Source: Haladaptatus paucihalophilus DX253 (lineage in GTDB: Archaea; Halobacteriota; Halobacteria; Halobacteriales; Haladaptataceae). From it: a DNA stretch of 64,000 nucleotides. Position 1 is the stretch's first letter. Every line of letters begins with the position of its first letter. Location of the stretch: the NCBI RefSeq assembly GCF_000376445.1, contig NZ_AQXI01000001.1, positions 776,962-840,961 on the forward strand. Direction: 5' to 3'. Positions 38,996-47,464 of the stretch are shown here, one piece after another. A model generated the notes under the pieces. That model saw only the letters and a list, made by a program, of their open reading frames with translations, did not search any database and was not told where the DNA came from. The position numbers were made by a program, and so were the translations under genes.

Positions 38996-40456
38996 TCACT
39001 TCGTGACTTCCGAAACGGCCGCCTCGATGTCCTCCAGACAGTCGGCGACGTTCTCCCGATGGACTCGGAACGAGAGCACGCAGATGCGGACGGCGAAACG
39101 GCCGTCGAGCGTCGTTCCCGAGAGGTGAACGCGGCCGCGGGCGTTGACCTCCTCCAACACCCGTTCGTTGAGTTCGTCGAGCGCGTCGCCCTCGACGCCC
39201 GACGGTTCGACCCGGAACGCGAGCGTGGACAGTTGGGGTTCCGCGACTATCTCGACGGGTTCGAGGTCGCGGAGGCAGTCGGTGGCCCGTTCCGCGAGTT
39301 CCATTTTTTCCGCTAGCGCGGCGCGGAAAGGGTCGACGCCGTGCAGTTTCAACGGCAGCCAGACGCGAAGACCGCGGAAGTCCCTCGATAGCTCCGGTCC
39401 CAGTTGGCTGAAGTCCACCGTCCCGGAGTCGGGGTCCCAGTCGGGGATGTAGTCCGCCTCCACGGCGTGTGCGCGGGCCAACGCCCCACCGTCCCGCATC
39501 AGGAGCGCGCCGGTCCCGTACGGGAGGAAGAGACCTTTGTGCGGGTCGACGGTGATGGAGTCACAGCGGTCCAATCCGGCGAGTTGCGTTTTCCCCGTCT
39601 CGGTCAGGGCGAAGAATCCGCCGTAGGCTCCATCGGCGTGGAGCCAGAGGGATTCTCGCTCGCAAAGGTCGGCGAGCGCATCGAGGTCGTCCACCGCGCC
39701 CGTGTTCGTCGTCCCCGCGTTTCCGACGACGAGGAACGGCTCCTTTCCGGCGGCTCGGTCCGCCTCGACCGCCGATTCGAGGGCGTCCACGTCGATGCGG
39801 AACTCGTCGCCCGTCGGAATCGAACGGATGTTCTCCGACGGGAAACCGGCGAGGACCGCGGCCTTCGTCACCGAGTGGTGCGACTGGTCGCTGGTGTATA
39901 TCACGCCGTCGAGGAAGTCCTCCGAGAGGCGTTCACGCCTGGCGGTTATCGTGGCTATCAGGTTCGCCATCGACCCGCCGGACGTGAGCAGGCCGAAGGA
40001 GCCGTCGGGGTAGCCCATCATTTCGCAGAACCACTCGACGACGTTCGTTTCGATGGCGACGAGCGCCGGGGCGGCGAACCACGTCCCGACGTATCGGTTG
40101 GTCGCGTCGGCGATGAAGTCGGCGAGCGCGGCGTGAAAGAGGCCGCCTCCCGCGGTGTACGCCATGTATCCCGGGTGGGAGTTGGTGATGGAGTGGACGA
40201 TGGCGTCCTCGAACAGCGTATCGAGGAGTTCGTCGTACGGCATCGACTCCTCGGGGAGCGGTTCGCGCAGTTCGTCCGCCCTCTCGTGTGCACCGTCGAC
40301 GTTGGACGCGGGTCCGTCAGGCAACCGGTCGAGATGGTCCAGCACGCGGGCTTCAGTCTCTCGAACCATCTCCTCTTTTTCCGTACGGGTGAGTTCCAGC
40401 GGTCGGTCTCCGAACGAACGGTCGTCTCCGTCCGACGGGAGAGTAGAATCGGCCAT
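38996..40456 (-). CDS. PLP-dependent amino-acid decarboxylase (group II)
   Basis: A 486-aa fold-type I enzyme of the aromatic-L-amino-acid / diaminobutyrate decarboxylase group. Motifs: HSITNSHPGYMAYT near residue 95, SGGSMANLIA (PLP phosphate), HADGAYGGF, and VDPHKGLFLPYGTG with the Schiff-base Lys. It should convert an amino acid to an amine. Substrate could be an aromatic amino acid or a diamino acid; the sequence alone cannot decide. A group II decarboxylase beside an N-hydroxylase is known from haloarchaeal siderophore genes. The ATG at 40456 is chosen; the upstream extension is untranslated AT-rich DNA. Confidence 0.9.
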   Translation of the reverse strand: MADSTLPSDGDDRSFGDRPLELTRTEKEEMVRETEARVLDHLDRLPDGPASNVDGAHERADELREPLPEESMPYDELLDTLFEDAIVHSITNSHPGYMAYTAGGGLFHAALADFIADATNRYVGTWFAAPALVAIETNVVEWFCEMMGYPDGSFGLLTSGGSMANLIATITARRERLSEDFLDGVIYTSDQSHHSVTKAAVLAGFPSENIRSIPTGDEFRIDVDALESAVEADRAAGKEPFLVVGNAGTTNTGAVDDLDALADLCERESLWLHADGAYGGFFALTETGKTQLAGLDRCDSITVDPHKGLFLPYGTGALLMRDGGALARAHAVEADYIPDWDPDSGTVDFSQLGPELSRDFRGLRVWLPLKLHGVDPFRAALAEKMELAERATDCLRDLEPVEIVAEPQLSTLAFRVEPSGVEGDALDELNERVLEEVNARGRVHLSGTTLDGRFAVRICVLSFRVHRENVADCLEDIEAAVSEVTK

Positions 40457-40620
40457 TATATCATACACCCATTTGAAAATTAAAAGTGTTTGCGTACGGA
40501 TTCGATTCCATCGGGGCGTACCCACCGGAGCGACTGGGAGTATATCACAATAAATGCGCTTTTCTCAACGTAATATTAAAACAATTAAAAATATACGTGT
40601 AGCGTCGGTAGCGAAAATAT
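40457..40620. promoter_or_regulatory. AT-rich divergent promoter region
   Basis: The decarboxylase and DUF4268 genes diverge from this 164-base spacer, far more AT-rich than the coding DNA. The 16-bp word AATATTAAAACAATTA (40572-40587) ends 33 bases before the DUF4268 ATG and recurs exactly upstream of the chorismate-aminating gene at 45902-45917, hinting at shared control. Confidence 0.5.
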
Positions 40621-41532
40621 ATGACTGACACCGGCACAACAGGTCCCGATGGTGCCGCCTCTCACGACAGCACCGAAACTTCGTCCCTCATCGAAGCGGT
40701 ACGCTCCGACGGGGCGGCCGGGTTCGACCGCGAACTCGGGTTCTATTTCGACACCGTTTCGGCCACGGTGGACGACGCGCTGTCCTTCGACGCCATCGCA
40801 ACGACGACGGCCAATCGAACCGTCGCCATCGAGGCGGTCGGTGACGAGCAGCGATGGGACCGGACGCTGGCGTCCGCGTCGAAGCTCGACCCGGACTTCC
40901 TCGTGTTGGTCGGAGCGGCGTTCGACGACGACCACGTGGCGCTACTTCGGTGGCTGAACGAAGCCACGCACGCCGACCTGTTCGCCGTGTCGTTCGACGC
41001 GTCCGAAGGCGACGACGCCGACCGCGGTTCGGCGGGTCAGCCCGACGTGCTCGTCGAACCGTCGGGGTGGTCCACCCGGTCGGAACGGAGCCTCACGGAA
41101 AAGCAACTACTCCAACTCCGCTACTGGGCCGAACTCCGCGACCGAATCGAAGGGCGAACGACCCGTCTGGAGTCGTGCGAGCCACAACCGAACAACTGGT
41201 ACAACAACTCGATGAGCGAAATCGGGTACAAGCTTCAGTTCGCCATCAACAGCTACACGTCCGTTCTGTTGACCCAACTCGTGGTTCGTGACGATCCGGA
41301 CGGGTTTCAGGCGCTCGCGGACGACCGTGATGCCATCGAACGCGATATCGGGGAGGACCTCATCTGGCTGTCGCCGGACGAGGCGAAGGGCGAGGGCAAC
41401 CGTGCGCGGATAACCCTCCGACGCGACGGCGACCTGTTCGCGGAGGGGTCGTGGTCCGAGTATCAAACGTGGATGCTGGACGCGGGCGAGCGGTTCTACG
41501 ACGTGTTTCACGAGCGCATCCGGGGATTGTAG
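40621..41532 (+). CDS. DUF4268 domain protein
   Basis: A 303-aa protein with a DUF4268 domain in its C-terminal half, seen in QPNNWYNNSMSEIGYKLQFA, the EEDL-type IGEDLIWLSPDEAKGEGNR and FYDVFHERIRGL. The N-terminal half (residues 25-150) has an alpha/beta pattern reminiscent of nuclease-like domains (FDAIATTTANRTVAIE, FLVLVGAAFDDDHVALL) but I see no catalytic motif. DUF4268 proteins are often in mobile or defence settings. It may have no direct role in the biosynthetic cluster. The next gene lies 56 bases downstream on the same strand. Confidence 0.75.
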   Translation: MTDTGTTGPDGAASHDSTETSSLIEAVRSDGAAGFDRELGFYFDTVSATVDDALSFDAIATTTANRTVAIEAVGDEQRWDRTLASASKLDPDFLVLVGAAFDDDHVALLRWLNEATHADLFAVSFDASEGDDADRGSAGQPDVLVEPSGWSTRSERSLTEKQLLQLRYWAELRDRIEGRTTRLESCEPQPNNWYNNSMSEIGYKLQFAINSYTSVLLTQLVVRDDPDGFQALADDRDAIERDIGEDLIWLSPDEAKGEGNRARITLRRDGDLFAEGSWSEYQTWMLDAGERFYDVFHERIRGL

Positions 41533-41588
41533 GATTTTTATGGTCGCTTCACCCGACGAATTCGATTCGGAACGGAGCCGACGATAGC

Positions 41589-42482
41589 ATGTCCGACGAC
41601 CTTCCGACGCCGTTCCACATCGTCGACGTGTTTTCGCGGGGGCGCTACACCGGAAATCAACTCGCGGTCGTCCGGCACGCCGACCGGCTATCACCCGACG
41701 AGATGCAACGCATCGCGCGGGAGATCGACTACTCCGAAACGGCGTTCGTGACCGACGACTCGCCGACCGGTGACGGATACGGCGTTCGCATGTTCACACC
41801 CGAAGCCGAAGTGCCGTTCGCCGGTCACGCGACGCTCGGGACGGCGGCGGTGATTCGAGACGTTATCGCCGACGGCGACCCGGATGCGGTCACGCTCTCC
41901 CTGCCGGACGGTCCCGTCACCGTGACGACCGACCGCGACGGCGACGGGACGGTCTTCTGGCTCGAACCGCGGAGGGTATCGTTCCGCGACACCCTCGACC
42001 CGGGAATCGCCGCCGACGTGGTAGGTGTCGCCCACGACGATATCGCGCCGTCCCTTCCCTGCCAGGTCGTTTCCACCGGGCTACCGCAGTTACTGCTCCC
42101 GCTCCGGAGCCTCGACACCGTACGTCGTGCGGCCACGAACCGGGAACCGTACTACGAGCACGTGGTCGAGAGACTCGGTGTCAACGCAGTGTTGGTGTTC
42201 GCCACGGAGACGTGCGACCCCGAAAACGACCTGCACGTTCGCGTGTTCGTGGAGTCCCAAGGCATCCCGGAGGACCCGGCGACCGGATCGGCGAACACGA
42301 GCCTCGCGGGGTACTGCTTACGTGAACGGGCGTCGTGCGCCGCGGTTCGGTTCACGGCCGAGCAAGGGTACGAGATGGACCGCCCATCGACGCTGTACCT
42401 CCGCGCCGAGCGGACGGACGACGGTATCGTCTCCCGGGTCGGCGGACGGGTTTCGAACGTCGCCGACGGTCGGTTGCTGTAG
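41589..42482 (+). CDS. PhzF-like isomerase/epimerase
   Basis: A 297-aa PhzF family protein. Key residues are present: the catalytic Glu in DYSETAFV, His in FAGHATLG and Asp in IPEDPATGSAN. PhzF isomerises 2,3-dihydro-3-hydroxyanthranilate in phenazine synthesis; other members act on different substrates, so the name is structural. Its presence beside chorismate-aminating genes makes a related aromatic or cyclohexadiene substrate plausible. The ATG at 41589 is preferred to upstream in-frame starts overlapping the DUF4268 gene. Confidence 0.9.
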   Translation: MSDDLPTPFHIVDVFSRGRYTGNQLAVVRHADRLSPDEMQRIAREIDYSETAFVTDDSPTGDGYGVRMFTPEAEVPFAGHATLGTAAVIRDVIADGDPDAVTLSLPDGPVTVTTDRDGDGTVFWLEPRRVSFRDTLDPGIAADVVGVAHDDIAPSLPCQVVSTGLPQLLLPLRSLDTVRRAATNREPYYEHVVERLGVNAVLVFATETCDPENDLHVRVFVESQGIPEDPATGSANTSLAGYCLRERASCAAVRFTAEQGYEMDRPSTLYLRAERTDDGIVSRVGGRVSNVADGRLL

Positions 42483-42530
42483 CGCTCCATCCCCCGACTC
42501 GTCGATGCTCCGCGGTGAACCCGACGTCGC

Positions 42531-43601
42531 TCAGAATCCGAGGAGCGACTCGGGATTGTCGTGGATTATCTTCCGTTTCTGCACGTCGGTGAGACCGTCG
42601 TGTTCGAGCACCGAGGACGGCGCGTCGAAGTCCATGTGGGGATAGTCCGTGGTCAGGATGAGTTGGTCCTCTAATCCGTTCATGTCGATGATGTACTGGA
42701 GGTCGTCGGGCTTTCTCGGCTGCTCTTCGAGCGGCTGAACGCCGTAGTAGAAGTCGCTCAGATATTCGCTCGGGAGTTTTGTGAGTTCCGGTGCGTCCGA
42801 GGGCCGCTCCAGATACTCTCGGTCCATGCGCGTCCGGAGGAACTGAATCCACGAGATACCCGCCTCCAAGAAGCACCAATCGACGTCGTACCGTTCCGGG
42901 ATGCCCCGCGAGATGATGCTCGTCGCGTGCCACATCTTCGCTATCGGATGGGCGAGCGTGTGATACCCCATGAACGTCTCCATGTTCAGCCCCGGCATCG
43001 GGAACGCCGGGTACAACCCGCTCCCGCTGTGGAGGTAGATCGCCAAATCGTGCTTCTCCGCCGCTTCGTATATCGGTTCGAACCGCTTGTGACCGAGAGG
43101 ATGTTTCGGTCCGACATCGACGATGAACAGCCCGACGATGCCCGGGTCACTCCCGTACTCCTCTATCACCTTGGCGCTCTCCTCGGGATGTTCCGGGATT
43201 ATCAGGAGTTTCGCGTAGTTGTCCTCCTGTGGGTCGGCGTACAGCCTGGTGATGTGCTCGTTGATGGCCCACAGATACTGGATGCGCTTCGGGACGTTCG
43301 GAATCTGCGTCAGTTTGAACTGTCCCGGCGAGAAGACGGTGACGTCGATTCCGAACTCCTCGCGCTTTTCGTCGTAGTCGTCGGGATGCGTTATCGGATG
43401 CGGCGACCACTTGATTCGTCCTCCGGCGGAACGGTCCCACCCGTCCCACGGCATCGGCCCCATCTCGGGATGAGCCATGTACCCTGACTCCTCCCGCTCC
43501 CTGAGGTCCTCGTCCAAGTACTCGAAGAGGTGGTTGTACCTCGTTAGCGAATGCACCTCCATGTCGTACACGGTAACATCGTCTACGTCATAACTGGCCA
43601 T
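42531..43601 (-). CDS. Amidohydrolase-family decarboxylase (ACMSD/LigW-like)
   Basis: A 356-aa amidohydrolase of the ACMSD clade. The first metal motif reads YDMEVHSL, that is Glu-x-His instead of His-x-His; the third ligand His lies in YLHSGSGLYP and the Asp in LTTDYPHMDF. Glu-x-His with His and Asp is the ligand set of the Mn-dependent non-oxidative decarboxylases 5-carboxyvanillate decarboxylase (LigW) and gamma-resorcylate decarboxylase, so decarboxylation of a hydroxyaryl acid is likely. The substrate is not defined. A start at 43601 fits the N-terminus of relatives. Confidence 0.85.
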   Translation of the reverse strand: MASYDVDDVTVYDMEVHSLTRYNHLFEYLDEDLREREESGYMAHPEMGPMPWDGWDRSAGGRIKWSPHPITHPDDYDEKREEFGIDVTVFSPGQFKLTQIPNVPKRIQYLWAINEHITRLYADPQEDNYAKLLIIPEHPEESAKVIEEYGSDPGIVGLFIVDVGPKHPLGHKRFEPIYEAAEKHDLAIYLHSGSGLYPAFPMPGLNMETFMGYHTLAHPIAKMWHATSIISRGIPERYDVDWCFLEAGISWIQFLRTRMDREYLERPSDAPELTKLPSEYLSDFYYGVQPLEEQPRKPDDLQYIIDMNGLEDQLILTTDYPHMDFDAPSSVLEHDGLTDVQKRKIIHDNPESLLGF

Positions 43602-43875
43602 GATATCTACACCTTAGGAACAAAACCAATAGTTCTTTTGATAAATAAATATTGAATAGAATATTAAATTATATTATGCAAAAAAGAAATAAAAACCCCC
43701 GCCGATACTCTGTTCGAAGCGTGCGAAGTCACGTCGGGGGCGTTTCGGCCGGAGACACTGCTGCGAGCCGACGCGGTTCGTGGGACTCGACCGCGCGTTT
43801 CCATCGTCACTTTGTTCTCTTAACTATTTCTTATTCATTCGTAATTTTTTTGTGCTAGTTGCGGGAGAGATTTGT
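43602..43875. other. AT-rich divergent spacer with no gene
   Basis: This 274-base spacer separates the divergent decarboxylase-like and Rieske genes. It carries AT tracts (43630-43690 and 43815-43850) suited to promoters; a 68-codon frame at 43652-43858 has no features and is ignored. Confidence 0.6.
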
Positions 43876-44187
43876 ATGGTCGAGCCAGCAGTCGAAGTGG
43901 GAGGACGCGCCGAATTTCCCGAGGGAGAGGGAACGATGGTCGAATTCGACGGGCGCGAAATCGCTGTTTTCCGGTCGGGCGACGAATTTTACGCCGTCGA
44001 GAACAAGTGTCCCCACCAAGGCGGGCCGCTGAGCGACGGGAAGGTCGAGGAAACGTCCGTGTTCTGTCCGTGGCACGGGTTCGAATTCGACCTCACGACG
44101 GGCGAACACTCTCATTTGGGTGACCTATGCGTCGAAACCTACGCCGCATTCGTCGAAGACGGGACGGTGTACCTCTCGAAGGAGTAG
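43876..44187 (+). CDS. Rieske [2Fe-2S] ferredoxin
   Basis: A 103-aa stand-alone Rieske protein. The cluster ligands are CPHQGG (Cys-x-His) and CPWHGFEFDL (Cys-x-x-His) with 17 residues between. It resembles electron-transfer ferredoxins of aromatic-ring oxygenases (BphF/NirD-like), yet no oxygenase terminal component lies in the window. The ATG at 43876 is chosen; a longer in-frame start crosses an AT-rich hydrophobic stretch that resembles promoter DNA. Confidence 0.9.
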   Translation: MVEPAVEVGGRAEFPEGEGTMVEFDGREIAVFRSGDEFYAVENKCPHQGGPLSDGKVEETSVFCPWHGFEFDLTTGEHSHLGDLCVETYAAFVEDGTVYLSKE

Positions 44188-44246
44188 TGCGACTCAGTTC
44201 GGGTTCAAAACGAAAACGAACTGTCGGCCGTCTTCGACCGTTCGTC

Positions 44247-44681
44247 CTATTCGGGTTCCACGAGTTCCATGACGTTGCCGTCGGGGTCGTAGAAGTAGGC
44301 CACCCTCGATTGGACGGTGCCGACCGATTCGGGTTCGCCGAGGAACTCGACTCCCTTCTCGCGGAACTCCTCGTACTTCGCGTCGATATCGTCGACTTGC
44401 CAGCAGAAGTGGTCGTCGCCGACGTCGTGTGGCCCTCGCATCGCGTTGATGTTCTTGTTCGCGGGGGCGTCGAGGCACTTCATCTCGAATTTGATTCCGT
44501 TTCCTTCCATGACGGCGAACTCGCCGCTCGCCCCCTCGACGCCGAGGAGGTCCTCGTGATGCTCGCTCAGTTCCTTTTTCTCACGGAGCAGTTCGAGTCC
44601 CAGTACGTCGCGGTAAAATTCGATCGACCGGTCGAGGTCGGACACGTTTACGCCGTAATGGTGCGCTGGTCCTACAACCAT
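44247..44681 (-). CDS. VOC (glyoxalase/dioxygenase) superfamily enzyme
   Basis: A 144-aa metalloenzyme of two beta-alpha-beta-beta-beta units: HHYGVNVSDLDRSIEFYRDVLG starts the first (in part), with DDHFCWQVDDIDAK and DGNVMELVEPE in the second. Metal ligands expected at the first His, Glu (KFEMK), His (DDHF) and Glu (MELVE) are all present. The closest annotated relatives are glyoxalase, extradiol dioxygenase and methylmalonyl-CoA epimerase; the reaction is unknown. ATG at 44681 is preferred over a GTG at 44702. Confidence 0.85.
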   Translation of the reverse strand: MVVGPAHHYGVNVSDLDRSIEFYRDVLGLELLREKKELSEHHEDLLGVEGASGEFAVMEGNGIKFEMKCLDAPANKNINAMRGPHDVGDDHFCWQVDDIDAKYEEFREKGVEFLGEPESVGTVQSRVAYFYDPDGNVMELVEPE

Positions 44682-44788
44682 GGTTGAAATATCTACTAAC
44701 ACTGTTTAAATTATTTTATTAATTTCTGTTTTGAACATGTAGAATAATTCTACGACGGATGGGACAGCGGAGTTCGTGTCGGCATCGC

Positions 44789-45655
44789 TTACGAATCGTC
44801 GTACTCCGACTCCACGCGGGCGTCGAACGCGTCCCGTATCGTTCGGGTCAACTCGCTGGTGTCGAACCGTCGGTCCCCGACGCGGGTGACCGGCCGCACT
44901 TCCCACGTGGTGTTCGTCACGAACGCGTCGTCCGCACGGTAGAGGTCGTCCGGGCGATACGTGTCTCTCTCCACCGCGATATCGCGTTCCCTCGCCAGTT
45001 CGAGCACGACGTCCCGAGTGATTCCCGGAAGCACCGGCCCGTCGAGGGAGGGCGTCTTGAGAACCCCGTCGTCACAGAAAAAGAGGTTGCTGGTCGCCCC
45101 TTCGGTGAGGTTTCCGTCCACGTCGAGCATGAGTGTCTCGTCCGCCTCTGACTCGCTTCGAGCCATGATTCCGTTGAGATAGTTGTGCGTCTTGGCGGCC
45201 GCCGGGACCGCCGAATCCGGGATTCGAACGGTATCGACGATTTCGACTTCGGCGGGAGAATCCCAGACGGGCGACCCTCCGACCCCGCTCCGGGGGAGTT
45301 CCGAAACGAGAATCACGAGCGTCGGGGACGGGTCGGTCGGCGGGGCGAGTTTCCCCGAATGCTCCCCTCGCGTGACGGTAAGCCGGATGTACGCCTCCGA
45401 AAATCCGTTGGCTCGCAGCGTCTTCCGAACGTGGTCCAGCAACTCTCCCCGTTCGTATCCGTGGTCGAAGTTCAGGAGGTCACAGGTTCGCTGGAGGCGG
45501 TCGTAGTGTCGGTCCCACTCGAACGGAGCGCCGTCGTACGACCGAAGCGTCTCGAAGGCGGCGTCCCCGTACTTGAACCCCCTGTCCGTGACGGACACGG
45601 TCGCCTCGGATGCCGGAACGAGTTCCCCGTCGACGCAGTACTGCAATTCACTCAT
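44789..45655 (-). CDS. Class IV PLP aminotransferase / aminodeoxychorismate lyase-like
   Basis: A 288-aa fold-type IV enzyme. VTDRGFKYGDAAFETLRSY is the N-terminal class IV motif, Lys in KTHNYLNGIM binds PLP and EGATSNLFF with LPGITRD complete the site. It could be a 4-amino-4-deoxychorismate lyase (PabC), a branched-chain or D-amino-acid aminotransferase. Location between a VOC gene and a chorismate amidotransferase pair favours a role on an aminated chorismate product. It is divergent from that pair across 324 AT-rich bases. Confidence 0.85.
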   Translation of the reverse strand: MSELQYCVDGELVPASEATVSVTDRGFKYGDAAFETLRSYDGAPFEWDRHYDRLQRTCDLLNFDHGYERGELLDHVRKTLRANGFSEAYIRLTVTRGEHSGKLAPPTDPSPTLVILVSELPRSGVGGSPVWDSPAEVEIVDTVRIPDSAVPAAAKTHNYLNGIMARSESEADETLMLDVDGNLTEGATSNLFFCDDGVLKTPSLDGPVLPGITRDVVLELARERDIAVERDTYRPDDLYRADDAFVTNTTWEVRPVTRVGDRRFDTSELTRTIRDAFDARVESEYDDS

Positions 45656-45979
45656 GGATAGATTTTCGATGGTACGGAACTACGTTCCGCAGTGTGATCG
45701 ACCGGTTCCGAAACGATGGGTGTGTTTCGCCCGAAAGCGGTGTGTTGACGATTCACTCTCACAGCCGAAGAAACTTACCGGTTCCTCTTATATTTTTTCA
45801 CTATATATTTCCCGAACTAAACTTCAGAATATATAATCCATTCTCCACAGAGATATTAATATACAGATTAATACAGAGAATATATTTGGGTATTAAAACA
45901 AAATATTAAAACAATTATGGTTTACAGTTCCAGAAAGATAGTTAATGAACGACACAGCGTTCATTGGTGCAATTACTAA
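45656..45979. promoter_or_regulatory. AT-rich divergent promoter region
   Basis: These 324 bases between divergent genes are AT-rich and gene-free. The word AATATTAAAACAATTA at 45902-45917 repeats exactly the one at 40572-40587. Another AT block at 45789-45870 contains degenerate copies of CAGAGATATTAATATAC and CAGATTAATACAGAG-like words. Several TATA candidates are present. Confidence 0.5.
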
Positions 45980-47464
45980 ATGGTCGATGAAATATCTGTA
46001 ATTACCCGGAAGGACGAGTTCGAATCGGTCGCGAGCGGCTTGGAGGGAGACGCTCGAATCCCGGTCGAAGTGCGAATAACCGTCGACGACCCCTACACCG
46101 CGTACCGAAAGGCGCGGTTCGATTCGGAGGGTGCCTATCTGGAGACCACCGGCGGTCAGGACGGATGGGGATATTTCGGTATCGAACCGGCCTACTGGCT
46201 CACGAAATCCGACGACGAACCGGACAGCTTCGAGCGACTGGAGGAGTTGTTGAACGGAGAGCGATTGGTCCGCGGCGACTGCGACGTCCCGTATCCGTGT
46301 GGCGCGTTCGGGTGGCTGTCGTACGACATCGCACGGGAGTTGGAGGATCTCCCGGACACCACGGACGACGACAGGTCGCTCCCCCGCCTCCAGTTCGGCG
46401 TGTACGATTTGGTTTCCGCGTGGAAAGAGCCGCGGGATGGCGACGGGACGGAACTTCGAATCACGTGCTGTCCGCGGGTCGCCCCCGACGACGATTTCGC
46501 GTCGGTGTACGCCGACGCCCGAAGCCGACTCGAAGCGCACGTGGGGCGGATTCGAGACGGCGACCCGTCGGTCGAGCACCCGCCCGTCGATGGACCGATA
46601 TCGTTCCGAAACGAGGTCGGGCAGGAAGAGTACAGCGACCGGATTCGGACCGTGAAACGGTACATTCGAGACGGAGACACCTTCCAAGCGAACATCTCCC
46701 AGCGGCTCTCCGCACCCGCCGCGGTCCATCCCACGGACGTCTTCGGCGCGCTCAGGGAAGTGAATCCCGCACCGTACTCCGGAATTTTGGAATTCCCCGG
46801 TGTCGATCTGGTCAGCACGAGTCCGGAGTTGCTCTTGGATTGTGAGGGTCGTCGTCTCGTCACGGAACCCATCGCGGGAACGCGACCGCGCGGGGAAACG
46901 ACGGAGGAGGACGAGGAACTCGAATCGGACCTGCTAGCGAACGAGAAGGAACACGCGGAACACACCATGCTCGTCGACCTCGAGCGAAACGACCTCGGGA
47001 AAGTCGCCGAGTACGGGAGCGTGGAGGTGACGGATTTCAGGCGCATCGACCGCTATTCGGAAGTAATGCACACGGTGTCGGTGGTCGAGGGAGTCCGGCG
47101 AGACGACCAATCGATTCCCGACTCCATCGCCGCCGTCTTCCCCGGCGGGACCATCACGGGCGCACCGAAGCCGCGAACGATGGAGATCATCGACGAGGTG
47201 GAGTTCACCCGCCGCGGACCGTACACCGGCGCTATCGGCGTGCTCGGGTTCGACGACCGAGCGACGCTGAACATGACGATTCGGACGCTCGTTCGGACGT
47301 CGGGGCGGTACTACCTCCGCGTCGGGGCGGGTATCGTTCACGATTCGGAGCCGGTCGCGGAGTTTTACGAGACGCTCGACAAGGGACGCGCGCTCATCAA
47401 CGCCGTCAGCGACGCGCTCGACGACGACGCGGACCTCGAACTCGAAGTGGGTGACGCCCGATGA
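45980..47464 (+). CDS. Anthranilate/aminodeoxychorismate synthase component I
   Basis: A 494-aa chorismate-binding enzyme (TrpE/PabB family). The active-site segment is TEPIAGTRPRG; Ala replaces the Lys of PIKGT that forms a covalent intermediate in classical PabB, so the chemistry predicted is anthranilate or 2-amino-2-deoxyisochorismate formation rather than 4-aminodeoxychorismate. NEKEHAEHTMLVDLERNDLG and VFPGGTITGAPKPRTMEII are other core motifs. It overlaps component II by four bases. It is probably a specialised copy beside the primary trpEG or pab genes. Confidence 0.9.
   Translation: MVDEISVITRKDEFESVASGLEGDARIPVEVRITVDDPYTAYRKARFDSEGAYLETTGGQDGWGYFGIEPAYWLTKSDDEPDSFERLEELLNGERLVRGDCDVPYPCGAFGWLSYDIARELEDLPDTTDDDRSLPRLQFGVYDLVSAWKEPRDGDGTELRITCCPRVAPDDDFASVYADARSRLEAHVGRIRDGDPSVEHPPVDGPISFRNEVGQEEYSDRIRTVKRYIRDGDTFQANISQRLSAPAAVHPTDVFGALREVNPAPYSGILEFPGVDLVSTSPELLLDCEGRRLVTEPIAGTRPRGETTEEDEELESDLLANEKEHAEHTMLVDLERNDLGKVAEYGSVEVTDFRRIDRYSEVMHTVSVVEGVRRDDQSIPDSIAAVFPGGTITGAPKPRTMEIIDEVEFTRRGPYTGAIGVLGFDDRATLNMTIRTLVRTSGRYYLRVGAGIVHDSEPVAEFYETLDKGRALINAVSDALDDDADLELEVGDAR

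Noticed and set aside
43652-43858. 68-codon frame in the AT-rich spacer
   Set aside because: Hydrophobic tail arises from AT-rich promoter DNA; no ribosome-binding site, no homology visible.
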